DNA from: a bacterium
GTDB lineage: Bacteria; Bacillota; Clostridia; Lachnospirales; Lachnospiraceae
DNA length: 64,000 bases
Reading direction: 5' to 3'
Assembly (NCBI GenBank): GCA_023664305.1
Contig: JAMPFT010000001.1
Location: 507,609-571,608 of the forward strand
Positions 50,289 to 58,950 of the stretch are shown in pieces. The notes beneath the pieces were generated by a model. The model ran no database searches. It saw only the letters and a list, made by a program, of their open reading frames with translations, and was not told the DNA's origin. The translations under genes were made by a program, and so were the position numbers. Position 1 is the stretch's first letter. Each line of letters begins with the position of its first letter.

Positions 50289-52445
50289 TTACTGTCCCAG
50301 CGAGACCGCGTATTCCGGGACAAGGCTGACCTGCTGCAGCTCGCACCCCGGTTTCACCGGCAGATCGTAATAGACCTCCTGCCCGAACCGGCAGGGAATC
50401 GTATGCCTGCTGTCGTATATCCTGATTACCAGCTCCGAAGGATAATCAAAACGGCGCAGGGCAATGTTCCAGGGCCTTCCCGTGGTAAACCAGTCGTCTA
50501 TGAGCGTTCCGTCCCGATAGACTTCTGCGCGGTCCCCCAGATACTGCACCTTCAGATAAATCTGATTTACCTTCGCCTCCTGCAGGCCCTTCATGCGGAT
50601 CAGGTAAGTGCGGCGTCTGATCTGCCCGCTTTTATCCGTCTCCTCCCGGAGCATTTCAAAATCCGCCCCCAGATTTCGGACAGAGGCTTCCTCTTCTTTT
50701 GCAGGCCTGACTTCGATCTCCTCTGTTCCGCCGTCTTCCCGATACACCTTAATCTTTTGTCCGGCCCCGGTGATCAGCTTCTTTTTACCTTTATCCTCTA
50801 TGATACAGCTGTCCGCGTTCTCCGTCACATACAGTCCGTCCTCATACAGGAAGCTTCTTTCCGCCTCATCCTGCGTCAGAACCGTGACCGTTCCCTCCGG
50901 GCCGTCGGCGTTGACATAGGACTCCGCGTCGGAATAAAGAAAGACTCTCTTTCCCAGCCGGCACAGCAGGCTGGCATTTGTCTCCCGAACCGTCACCGCC
51001 CCGGTTTTCAGATCCACCGGGATGACATAGCACTGTCCCGGCGCAAGCTTGAGCCCTTCCACCGTTTTTTCCCCGCCGTCCGAAAAGCGGATCCGAACCG
51101 TCACATCATCGTGTCCCTGCATCTGCCGGTTCCGCACATGATTGTTCACGAACAGAAAGCCCGTCTTTTCTTCCGCATTCCAGCGCAGCGCCGCCCGTAT
51201 CGTTTCCGTGTCCTCCGCCGATTTCGGCAGAACCTCCGGGAGAACCGTATCCGCCCCCGCAAGCTCTTCCCCGAAGGAGGCGAGCAGCAAATGATACTTT
51301 TTCAGGACGCCGTAGCTTTCTCCAAGCTTTCCGGCTTCGTTGACGCAGGCGTCAAAATCGTAGCTTTTTCTGGGAACCGTCGTGTTTCCGCCGATGCTCT
51401 GCGCCTCGTTCAGATCGGAATACCGGCCCGCCGGATTGATGCCGCCGTGATACATATAATAGCCCACCAGCGCAGCGCCTGCTCCCAGCACGCTGACCAC
51501 ATGAGCACCGTTGTCCTGCCCGGAGGTCACGGGCCTTCTGTGCCCGGTCACCTGCAAACCGCCGCCCAGCTCCGCCGTCAGATACGGATAATCCCTCCGG
51601 ATTGTTCCCTCATCCGCCCCGGCCCTGTGGAAATCCGAGCCTGTGTTGGCGTCGTCCCGGTACGGGATAAAAAGATAATTCTCCATGGCGGGAAGTGCCT
51701 CCGTCGAGTCGTCCCACGGCGCGTCCACATAGCCGGACAGCACCTGCAGCGTCTCGTCGATGGTACAGCCCCCGCCCCATGCGGTAGCCGAATAATAGGG
51801 CGTATCCAGTCCGGCCTCCTTTGCAAGCCGATACAGCGTCTTCATGTGCCGGGCCTGTTCTTCCCTGTCTGCCGGGCCGCCGCAGTGGCCGTACTCGTTT
51901 TCCAGCTGGATACCGATCACCGGACCGCCGTCCCCGCACAGCATGCCTCTCGCCTGTTCGCCGATCTTTCGGTATAAGGTTTCCACAAGCTCCAGATATG
52001 CGGGATCGTCCGTCCGCTTCTCAAATTCTTCCGCATACTGCACATAATCCGGGAACCCGCCGTGGCGGCATTCGCCGTGAGCCCAGGGCCCGATCCGAAG
52101 CCAGACCTTCATCCCCAGCTCCCCGCACAGCTCAAGAAAACCGCGAAGGTTCCTGCAGCCCGTAAAATCCCATTCTCCCCGCCGCTCCTCGTGGTGGTTC
52201 CAGAAAACATAGGTGGCTGCGATACCGACGCCTCCCGCCCGCATTTTCAAAAGGGCTTCCCGCCATCCGGAAGGCTCCATCCTGGAAAAATGAAGCTCCC
52301 CCATCACCGGCATCACCCGTCTCCCGTTGACCAGTAAGCTTTTGGAATCGGCCTGATACAGATTGCCCGCCCTGTCCCGGCCTCCCATCTTTAACAGCTT
52401 TACCCGGCTCTTTTCCGCCGGAATATCAAAACAAATCGTCTCCAT
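50289..52445 (-). CDS. Glycoside hydrolase family 35 beta-galactosidase
   Basis: A 718-residue enzyme. The N-terminal TIM barrel (about 30-360) has GGELHFSRMEP-like entry, WNHHEERRGEWDF, GPVIGIQLENEYG with the acid/base Glu184 and YPYLTAELGGG with the nucleophile Glu292. C-terminal beta-sandwich domains follow and end SELVIRIYDSRHTIPC. No signal peptide, so it is cytoplasmic. GGGAGAG precedes the ATG, which overlaps the end of the GH3 gene by 20 bp. It should cleave terminal beta-galactosides taken up as oligosaccharides. Confidence 0.88.
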   Translation of the reverse strand: METICFDIPAEKSRVKLLKMGGRDRAGNLYQADSKSLLVNGRRVMPVMGELHFSRMEPSGWREALLKMRAGGVGIAATYVFWNHHEERRGEWDFTGCRNLRGFLELCGELGMKVWLRIGPWAHGECRHGGFPDYVQYAEEFEKRTDDPAYLELVETLYRKIGEQARGMLCGDGGPVIGIQLENEYGHCGGPADREEQARHMKTLYRLAKEAGLDTPYYSATAWGGGCTIDETLQVLSGYVDAPWDDSTEALPAMENYLFIPYRDDANTGSDFHRAGADEGTIRRDYPYLTAELGGGLQVTGHRRPVTSGQDNGAHVVSVLGAGAALVGYYMYHGGINPAGRYSDLNEAQSIGGNTTVPRKSYDFDACVNEAGKLGESYGVLKKYHLLLASFGEELAGADTVLPEVLPKSAEDTETIRAALRWNAEEKTGFLFVNNHVRNRQMQGHDDVTVRIRFSDGGEKTVEGLKLAPGQCYVIPVDLKTGAVTVRETNASLLCRLGKRVFLYSDAESYVNADGPEGTVTVLTQDEAERSFLYEDGLYVTENADSCIIEDKGKKKLITGAGQKIKVYREDGGTEEIEVRPAKEEEASVRNLGADFEMLREETDKSGQIRRRTYLIRMKGLQEAKVNQIYLKVQYLGDRAEVYRDGTLIDDWFTTGRPWNIALRRFDYPSELVIRIYDSRHTIPCRFGQEVYYDLPVKPGCELQQVSLVPEYAVSLGQ

Positions 52446-53805
52446 ATGTCTCTCCCGCGCCTTCCGTCTCCAGCCTGTCCGCATACTTAATCCTGTAAAT
52501 TCTGCGAAGGGCGTCGTCGATACGCTCCTCGGCAATTACACCGTCGTATACGGCCTGCAGCACGCCGTTGTAAGCCTCTTCAAATTTTTCCGGCATCAGA
52601 AGCATATCGCAGCCCGCCTTCAGCGCGTCGATTGCCGCCTGGTCGGATCCGTAATAATCCGCAATGGCCGCCATACTCAGGGAATCCGTGATGATGACGC
52701 CGTCGTATCCCATCTCTCCGCGCAGGATATCCGTAATCAGCTTTTTCGAAAAAACACAGGGCTCATTGTCTCCCGTGAGACCCGGCGCCGACATATTACT
52801 GATCATGATCATATCCGCTCCCGCGTCGATCACCGCCTGAAAGGCAGGAAATTCCACGCTTCTGAATTGTTCCTCCGTCCTGTCCGTGGAAGATAGGCCT
52901 TTCTCGGGATCTTCCGCAGTGCTTCCCATCCCCGGGAAGTATTTCACGCAGGCGGTTACTCCCTGACTCTGCATTCCCTCCATCATAGCCGCCGCCATGG
53001 AACCGACAAGCGTTCCGTCCGCCCCGAAGGATCTGTCTCCCAGAAAGCCGTTCTCCGCGGTGAGCACGTCCGCCACCGGCGCAAAATTCAGGTTGATGCC
53101 CAAATCCGACAAATACTCTCCGACGGTGCTTCCGGCCTGATAAGCCGCGTCCGTATCCCCCGCCTGTCCCAGCTTCCCGGCGGCGTCTGTCCCGGTTCCG
53201 ATCCCCTTTCCGGCCACGACGGCGTTCTTTCCGCCCTCTTCCCGCACGGCAAGAAAGACGGAAGGGTATTTGGAATAGGATTCCGTATTCTCCAGCATCT
53301 CCTGAAACTGCTCCCGGGACTTGATATTTTTTGCAGAATAAACGATACCGCCCACCGCGTACTTCGTCAGCGCGTCCTTCGTTCCCTCTCCGGCCTTCAC
53401 GGCTGTGGAGACGCCCGTGATTGATTCCGGCGTCACGATAAACAGACCGGCAACCTTTTCCTCCAAGGTCATGGAATCGATTACCGCATTCACAATTTCA
53501 TCCAGCCTCTGAGCCGGCGTCTGCTCCGGCTCGGGTTCCTGCGTCGGTTCCGGCTCAGACTCAGGCTCAGGCGTCGGAATCTCTTCTTCGCTCTGAAGCA
53601 TGTTTTCCAGCGCCTCCTGATTGCTCTGCTGCGTTTCTTCCTTTTCCTGGCGCAGTGCCGTCAGATATTTCGCTCCCGCCACAACCCCTGCGGCGGCTGC
53701 CGTCATAAAAAGAAGCACCCCCGCGTAGGCGATGATCTGGTTCCGGATTCTTCTTTTTCTGCGCGCGTCTCTTCTCTCCTGCTGTGTCTGCTGCATATCG
53801 CCCAT
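52426..53805 (-). CDS. Degenerate GH3 (NagZ-like) membrane-anchored protein
   Basis: A 459-residue protein. A transmembrane anchor (about 23-46) is followed by a Glu/Pro-rich spacer (PEPESEPEPTQEPEPEQTP) and a GH3 N-acetylhexosaminidase domain (about 100-450). The nucleophile Asp374 (IITDSLSM) is present. The usual KHFPGHG-x-DSH stretch, which carries the acid/base His of NagZ, reads VKYFPGMGSTAEDPEKG (287-303), and the substrate-binding DQEGG reads VREEGG. Catalysis on N-acetylglucosamine is therefore doubtful; it may bind wall fragments instead. Coupled by overlap to the GH35 gene. Confidence 0.8.
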   Translation of the reverse strand: MGDMQQTQQERRDARRKRRIRNQIIAYAGVLLFMTAAAAGVVAGAKYLTALRQEKEETQQSNQEALENMLQSEEEIPTPEPESEPEPTQEPEPEQTPAQRLDEIVNAVIDSMTLEEKVAGLFIVTPESITGVSTAVKAGEGTKDALTKYAVGGIVYSAKNIKSREQFQEMLENTESYSKYPSVFLAVREEGGKNAVVAGKGIGTGTDAAGKLGQAGDTDAAYQAGSTVGEYLSDLGINLNFAPVADVLTAENGFLGDRSFGADGTLVGSMAAAMMEGMQSQGVTACVKYFPGMGSTAEDPEKGLSSTDRTEEQFRSVEFPAFQAVIDAGADMIMISNMSAPGLTGDNEPCVFSKKLITDILRGEMGYDGVIITDSLSMAAIADYYGSDQAAIDALKAGCDMLLMPEKFEEAYNGVLQAVYDGVIAEERIDDALRRIYRIKYADRLETEGAGETYGDDLF

Positions 53806-53837
53806 TGTATTCTCCCGTTTCGCCTTCTTTCCTTCGA

Positions 53838-53921
53838 CTCAAAACAAACGCTGCCCGCTTTGGGCAAAAATATAAGGAAACGAAAATAACTCCGTTTCCT
53901 TATACTGATTTCTGTTTGTCA
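53838..53921 (-). CDS. Possible 27-residue small ORF
   Basis: MTNRNQYKETELFSF.. with GGAG 5 nt before the ATG, overlapping the terminator hairpin at 53871-53904. Weak evidence; no similarity judged. Confidence 0.2.
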
Positions 53922-54190
53922 TTTGTACTCCGGTTTCTTCACGAAGATAATCTGCCGTACCCGAAAGGCACACCACAGCTTTGAGCCTTCTTTTCTTCCG
54001 TACCCGACCGGCTTCGCGCCGCTTTTCTTCCGTACCGCTCCGTCCGCTGTTTCCCTTTTGTACTTTTGGCAGAATATCTTTCTCTTCCGTCTTTTAGCGC
54101 TGTTTTATCTTTTGTACTTTCGGCTTGCGCCTGTTCTTTTGTATTTTTATCAACCCCTGCGCCCGAAACCTGTCCTTGCGCCCGGCTGAT
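53871..54190 (-). ncRNA. Orphan transcript, about 320 nt
   Basis: A perfect-consensus promoter (54197-54225) and a strong terminator delimit this minus-strand unit. The terminator at 53871-53904 is TATAAGGAAACG/CGTTTCCTTATA, 10-nt loop, then TTTTTGCCC. Inside are repeats AAAGTACAAAAG (twice, near 54111 and 54053) each followed by AAACAGCG, and GGTACGGAAGAAAAG (twice, near 54030 and 54000). The open frame covering it has no start codon or ribosome-binding site downstream of the promoter. It may be an sRNA, or a long leader of the GH3 gene with the hairpin as attenuator. The repetitive basic frame (KSTKGKQRTERYGRK) is noted as an alternative small protein. Confidence 0.5.
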
Positions 54191-54196
54191 AGTAAC

Positions 54197-54225
54197 ATTA
54201 TATTTTCCCTTTCGACAAATGTCAA
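54197..54225 (-). promoter_or_regulatory. Consensus promoter of orphan transcript
   Basis: Minus-strand TTGACA (54225-54220), 17 bp, TATAAT (54202-54197). Confidence 0.85.
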
Positions 54226-54292
54226 CAGCAAACGGGAAATTACCGTTTTTTGGTAGCATATATTGCCGAAATAATAATTTGCCAAGCTACTT

Positions 54293-55612
54293 TTACAGCC
54301 TTGTCACCACAAAAATATCGTAAATTGCCTTGATCGCCGGTTCAAAATCCTCGTTTGCCACTCCGATGATGATATTCTGCTCGGTAGAACCCTGGTCGAT
54401 CATGCGGACATTCACATTCGCATGGGCAAGGGCGGAAAAGATTCTTCCCACGGTACCTCTGGTGGACTTCATACCGCGCCCCACCACGGCAATCAGCGCC
54501 AGATCGGACTCGATCTCGATGGAGTCAGGCTTCGCCATTCTGTGGATTCCCGCCACCACCTTCTGCTCCTTATCCATAAACTCATCCTGATGCACAAACA
54601 CCGTCATGGTATCGATGCCGGAGGGCACATGCTCAAAGGAAATCCCGTTCTCCTCAAAAGCCTGCAGCACCTTTCTGCCGAAACCGATCTCGGAGTTCAT
54701 CATATCCTTTTCGATGTTGACGGAGCAGAAGCCCTTTTTGCCCGCGATACCCGTAATGACGTATCTGGACTTCTGACAGGTGCTGCCGACAATCCAGGTG
54801 CCGTTATCCTCCGGAGAGTTCGTGTTGCGGATATTGATCGGGATGCCCTGCTGACGCACGGGAAAAATCGCGTCCTCGTGGAGCACCCCGGCTCCCATGT
54901 AGGAAAGCTCACGCAGCTCCTTGTATGTAATCGTGTCGATCCCCTCCGGATTTTCGATAATGCCGGGATCCGCCACGAGAAATCCCGATACGTCCGTCCA
55001 GTTCTCGTAGACATCCACCTTCGCCGCTTTTGCCACGATAGAGCCCGTGATATCGGAGCCGCCTCTGGAAAAGGTTTTGATATTACCGTCCGGCATGGAG
55101 CCGTAAAAACCGGGGATCACTGCGGTCTCGCATTTTGCCAGACGCTCTCCCATCACGCGGTCCGTCTTTTCCTCGTCAAGAGCGCCGTCCTCCCGGAAAA
55201 AAATGACCTCTGCGGCGTCTATGAACTCAAATTTCAGATATTCCGCCATAATGATGCCGTTTAAATATTCTCCCCTGGAAGCGGCATAGTTGCTCCCGGC
55301 CTTCGCCCGGAACTTTTCTTCGATCTCGGCAAATTCCCGATCAAGGTCCAGCTTAAGCTCCAGCCCGTCAACAATCTCCCGGTATCTTGCCCTGATCTCG
55401 TTCAATTCCCCGGTAAACTCGCTTCCGTTCTCCGCCAGCTCATAGCATGCGTAAAGCATATCCGTCACTTTGGTATCTTTTTTGCTTCGCTTTCCCGGAG
55501 CAGAAGGGACCACAAATTTCCTGGTCTTATCGCTCCTTATGATATCTCCCGCCTTTTTAAACTGCTCGGCGCTTGCCAGAGAGCTGCCGCCGAATTTAAC
55601 CACCTTGGCCAT
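54293..55612 (-). CDS. lysC: Aspartate kinase
   Basis: A 439-residue enzyme phosphorylating aspartate, first step to Lys, Thr and Met. It begins MAKVVKFGGSSLASAEQFKKAGDII; GFYGSMPDGNIKTFSRGGSDITGS is the catalytic/ATP region. Two C-terminal ACT domains (about 300-439; ITGIAGKKGFCSVNIEKDMM, LALIAVVGRGMKSTRGTVGRIF) give feedback control. GTGGAGG precedes the ATG. It is co-transcribed after hom with a 108-bp gap. Confidence 0.95.
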   Translation of the reverse strand: MAKVVKFGGSSLASAEQFKKAGDIIRSDKTRKFVVPSAPGKRSKKDTKVTDMLYACYELAENGSEFTGELNEIRARYREIVDGLELKLDLDREFAEIEEKFRAKAGSNYAASRGEYLNGIIMAEYLKFEFIDAAEVIFFREDGALDEEKTDRVMGERLAKCETAVIPGFYGSMPDGNIKTFSRGGSDITGSIVAKAAKVDVYENWTDVSGFLVADPGIIENPEGIDTITYKELRELSYMGAGVLHEDAIFPVRQQGIPINIRNTNSPEDNGTWIVGSTCQKSRYVITGIAGKKGFCSVNIEKDMMNSEIGFGRKVLQAFEENGISFEHVPSGIDTMTVFVHQDEFMDKEQKVVAGIHRMAKPDSIEIESDLALIAVVGRGMKSTRGTVGRIFSALAHANVNVRMIDQGSTEQNIIIGVANEDFEPAIKAIYDIFVVTRL

Positions 55613-55720
55613 TTTTATCCTCCACGCTTCGACTGTCTTTGCGAGCCGCCGTCGGCTCAGATTCGGACGAAAACACACCGTCCGGAAGCATTCCGTCCTT
55701 CCGCCGTCAGAGCTTTTTTG

Positions 55721-56935
55721 TCAGGCAATGCGGATCCGGTTCAGGATACCGGAGCCGACTGCCGCGCGCTTTTCGGCGAAATCCTTTTCCCGCATCACGC
55801 GGGTGATATAGCCGAAGTCCTCCGTCCTGTCCGCCGACACAAGCAGACGTCCTCCCGGGAACGCCTCCTCCACAGCCTCTCTTGCGCCTGCCGACGCCCG
55901 AATAAAAAACGCCCGGTCCGTCTCGGCGATATCCGTCAGCTCGGCTTCTTCCCTCTCCCAAATACATACGATACTGCTTCTGCCGATATGCCTCGCACAG
56001 TCGATCACATCGGACACTACCGCGCTTGCCGTGGGAAGCTTTCCCGCGCCGCGCCCGTAAAACATCACGTCTCCCAGCATATTTCCGGTCACAAACACGC
56101 CGTTGTATACGTCGTTTACCACCGCCAGAGGATGCTCCCTGGAAATCAGGGCAGGCGCGACCATAGCCGCCACTCTGCCGTCTTTGCCGACTCTGCTCTG
56201 CGCCAGCAGCTTGACCGTCATTCCCGCCTCTTTCGCAAAGGCAAAATCCGCCGCCGTAATTTTCGTGATTCCCTCCGTATAAATTTTTTCCGCATCGACG
56301 TTCCGGCCAACCATCAGGGAGGAAAGGATCGCAATCTTACGGCAGGCGTCGTACCCTTCCACATCCGCCGCCGGATCTCTCTCCGCATACCCCAGCTCCT
56401 GCGCTTTCTTTAAAGACTCCTCATACCCGGCGCCTTCCTTTTCCATCCTGGTCAGAATATAATTCGTGGTTCCGTTCAAAATAGCGGAGACAGACTCCAG
56501 CCGCTCCGCCGTCAGCGCCTTGTTGATCGGACGGATGATGGGAATCCCGCCGCCCACGCTGGCCTCAAACATATAGCTGCAGTTTTTCCTTCTGGCAATT
56601 TCCAAAAGCTCCGCGCCGTGCTTGGCCACAAGCTCTTTGTTGGAGGTGCATACGCTTTTCCCTGCCTCCAGCGCCTGCCTGGTATACTGATATGCCGCGC
56701 CCACGCCTCCCATGACCTCGCAGACGACGCCGATCTCCTCATCCTTCAGGATTACCCCGAAATCATGCACTACTCTGTCCTCATAAGGATCCCCGGGGAA
56801 ATCGCGCAGATCCAGGATATATTTTACATGCATTTCTTCACCGGCCTTGACGCTCACAGATGAATTATTATTTTCAATCACCTCGACGACGCCGCTTCCC
56901 ACAGTACCATATCCCAGAACCGCCACATTGATCAT
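55721..56935 (-). CDS. hom: Homoserine dehydrogenase
   Basis: A 404-residue NAD(P)-dependent enzyme making homoserine from aspartate semialdehyde. Rossmann motif VAVLGYGTVGSG at the N-terminus, catalytic region SVGGGIPIIRPI, LNGTTNYILTRM and ERDPAADVEGYDACRK, and a C-terminal ACT domain (about 330-404). ATG at 56935 is favoured by homology; an ATG 12 bp upstream is possible. It forms a Thr/Met-branch operon hom-lysC. Confidence 0.93.
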   Translation of the reverse strand: MINVAVLGYGTVGSGVVEVIENNNSSVSVKAGEEMHVKYILDLRDFPGDPYEDRVVHDFGVILKDEEIGVVCEVMGGVGAAYQYTRQALEAGKSVCTSNKELVAKHGAELLEIARRKNCSYMFEASVGGGIPIIRPINKALTAERLESVSAILNGTTNYILTRMEKEGAGYEESLKKAQELGYAERDPAADVEGYDACRKIAILSSLMVGRNVDAEKIYTEGITKITAADFAFAKEAGMTVKLLAQSRVGKDGRVAAMVAPALISREHPLAVVNDVYNGVFVTGNMLGDVMFYGRGAGKLPTASAVVSDVIDCARHIGRSSIVCIWEREEAELTDIAETDRAFFIRASAGAREAVEEAFPGGRLLVSADRTEDFGYITRVMREKDFAEKRAAVGSGILNRIRIA

Positions 56936-57045
56936 AAGAATAACCATGCCTTTCCGCAGCCCGCAGAGTTCCGACGTCAAAAAGCGTGTACTTTTTCTGC
57001 CGGGTAACCGCAGGCACAAATTTGTGTGTAAGAAATAGTCAAGCT

Positions 57046-57074
57046 ATCTTAGCATATCTGCATAGAAAACACAA
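57046..57074 (-). promoter_or_regulatory. hom-lysC promoter
   Basis: Minus-strand TTGTGT (57074-57069), 17 bp, TAAGAT (57051-57046), about 110 nt ahead of hom. No known riboswitch or T-box was recognised in the leader. Confidence 0.6.
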
Positions 57075-57100
57075 GTATTTTTTGTTGATTTTTTTGTAGG

Positions 57101-57134
57101 AAAAAGGAGCGGCGGCTTTTTCGCCGACGCTCCT
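57101..57134 (-). terminator. Terminator of the ABC exporter operon
   Basis: Minus-strand AGGAGCG-CGGC stem pairing with GCCG-CGCTCCT, 6-nt loop, followed by TTTTT; 14 bp past the exporter stop. Confidence 0.85.
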
Positions 57135-57147
57135 TTGGCATTGCATT

Positions 57148-58950
57148 TCAGGTATAATACTGTGCCTGGGCGTGCCACAGCTCGTAATATTTCCCGCCTC
57201 TGTCGCTCAAAAGCTCCTCGTGGGTTCCCACCTGTACGATTCTGCCCTCGTCGAACACTGCGATCCTGTCGCAGAACCTGCAGGAGGAGAGCCGGTGGCT
57301 GATATAAATTGCCGTCCTGTCGCCCACGATCCTGTCAAAACGGGAATAAATCTCCGCCTCCGCCACAGGATCCAGGGCCGCGGTCGGCTCATCCAGGATG
57401 ATAAAGGGGGCGTCACGGTACAAGGCCTTAGCCAAAGCAACCTTCTGGGCCTCGCCGCCGGACAGATTGACGCCGTCCCCGTCAAAATTCTTGTAAAGCG
57501 GCGTTTCAAGTCCTTTAGGCATCTCCCGGTATCTCTCCCCGAAGCCGGTTTCCTCTAAAAGACGCTCCGCTTTCTGCGTATCCCATTCTCTGGCGGAGGA
57601 CACGTTGTTTCCCAAAGGCAGGGCAAGCAGCTGATAGTCCTGGAAGACCACGGAAAAAAGCGCAAGATACTGGTGATAGTCGTATTTGCGGATATTGAAA
57701 TCGTTCATGAAAATTTCGCCCCGGGTGGGATCGTACAGTCTGCACAGCAGCTTGATAAAGGTCGTCTTGCCGCTGCCGTTTCTCCCCACGACGGCCAGCT
57801 TTTCCCCCACCTTCAGATCCAGACTGATATTCTTTAACGCGTCCCTGTCGCTTCCGCTGTAGCGAAAGCTTACGTCCCGGAAGGAAACGGTAAATTTTTT
57901 GTCGCTGCGCTTTTCCACGGCCAGACTGCCCTGATACAGGTCGTTTTTCAGGTCAAAGTAATTTAGATAGGTTTCCAAAAATCTCTCGTTGCCCTTCATC
58001 TCGCCGAGACACCGAAACAGACTGTTCGCATGACCTGTGATCTTTCCCAGATATCCCACATATTTAATCACGCTTCCCACCGGGAAGACGCCCAGGATGC
58101 AGTACAGGCAGATGATCAGGTAAATACACAGCTGGGAACCGCTTTCCAGAAGAAAATACGGTATCCTCAAAAGAAGATCTTTCTTTTGGGCGCGGGCGAA
58201 AACCTTCAGATGATCCCGGTTCATCTTTGCCTCGATCCGGTCGATAAGCTCCTGCTGTCTGTAAACGCGGCAGTCCATGCCGCCCACCCTGGTTCCCCTG
58301 GCAAACTGATTTTCCTTCAACATGAAAGCGCCGACCTCATCCCAGTATTTTGCAACCTCCTTCTGGCTGTAATTCTGCCACAGGATCATAAACGCCACGC
58401 AGCCCGCCAGCGCAAGGAACAGCCAGACACTCGTTCCGTTTCGCGTCGCCCGCGCCATCAGGACGATCATCTCTGCCGCCAACGCGCCGCTGAACAGAAA
58501 CTCCGCCGCGCACCGCGCCAGTTCAAGGACATTCCAATGCAGTCTTTGGGTGCCGTAGCCGTTAATCCAGCTGTTTTCCAATATCATCCGCCGCATACGC
58601 CTGATCTCGGGATCCTCCATTTTCTCATAATCGAGCGACAAGGTCTTTCTGTAAAGGGCAGCCGCCTCGTTATCCCGCAGCTTCTTCTGCGCGCTTTCCG
58701 CCGCCCTGTACAAAACTGCCCTGACCGCTTCCAGAAGCAGGTTGCCCGTCAAAGTCACCGCCACCAGCAGGACCATCTGCCGTTTCTCCCTTCCCTCGTA
58801 CAGCGCCGAAACAATCTCGGCGGACATCCAGAGGTTAAAATAGGGCAGAAAGGAATCCGCCAAAATCTGGAGGAAGCGAAGGGGAAAATACGCCGGACAG
58901 TAGGAATGATACCGCTTCATGGCCTTTCCTGTAATACTGGTTTTACGCAT
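57148..58950 (-). CDS. ABC exporter half-transporter, second subunit
   Basis: A 600-residue fusion of six transmembrane helices (about 20-310) and a nucleotide-binding domain (about 350-595). Walker A GRNGSGKTT, signature LSGGEAQK, Walker B FIILDEPTAALD, and H-loop ISHRL are complete. The start has GGAGGGAGAG upstream and overlaps the first subunit by 8 bp, which indicates a heterodimeric exporter. Drug, peptide or lipid export is typical. Confidence 0.9.
   Translation of the reverse strand: MRKTSITGKAMKRYHSYCPAYFPLRFLQILADSFLPYFNLWMSAEIVSALYEGREKRQMVLLVAVTLTGNLLLEAVRAVLYRAAESAQKKLRDNEAAALYRKTLSLDYEKMEDPEIRRMRRMILENSWINGYGTQRLHWNVLELARCAAEFLFSGALAAEMIVLMARATRNGTSVWLFLALAGCVAFMILWQNYSQKEVAKYWDEVGAFMLKENQFARGTRVGGMDCRVYRQQELIDRIEAKMNRDHLKVFARAQKKDLLLRIPYFLLESGSQLCIYLIICLYCILGVFPVGSVIKYVGYLGKITGHANSLFRCLGEMKGNERFLETYLNYFDLKNDLYQGSLAVEKRSDKKFTVSFRDVSFRYSGSDRDALKNISLDLKVGEKLAVVGRNGSGKTTFIKLLCRLYDPTRGEIFMNDFNIRKYDYHQYLALFSVVFQDYQLLALPLGNNVSSAREWDTQKAERLLEETGFGERYREMPKGLETPLYKNFDGDGVNLSGGEAQKVALAKALYRDAPFIILDEPTAALDPVAEAEIYSRFDRIVGDRTAIYISHRLSSCRFCDRIAVFDEGRIVQVGTHEELLSDRGGKYYELWHAQAQYYT

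Noticed and set aside
53939..54259. 106-codon basic frame on the minus strand
   Set aside because: Its ATG lies upstream of the consensus promoter and lacks a ribosome-binding site; kept only as an alternative reading of the orphan transcript.
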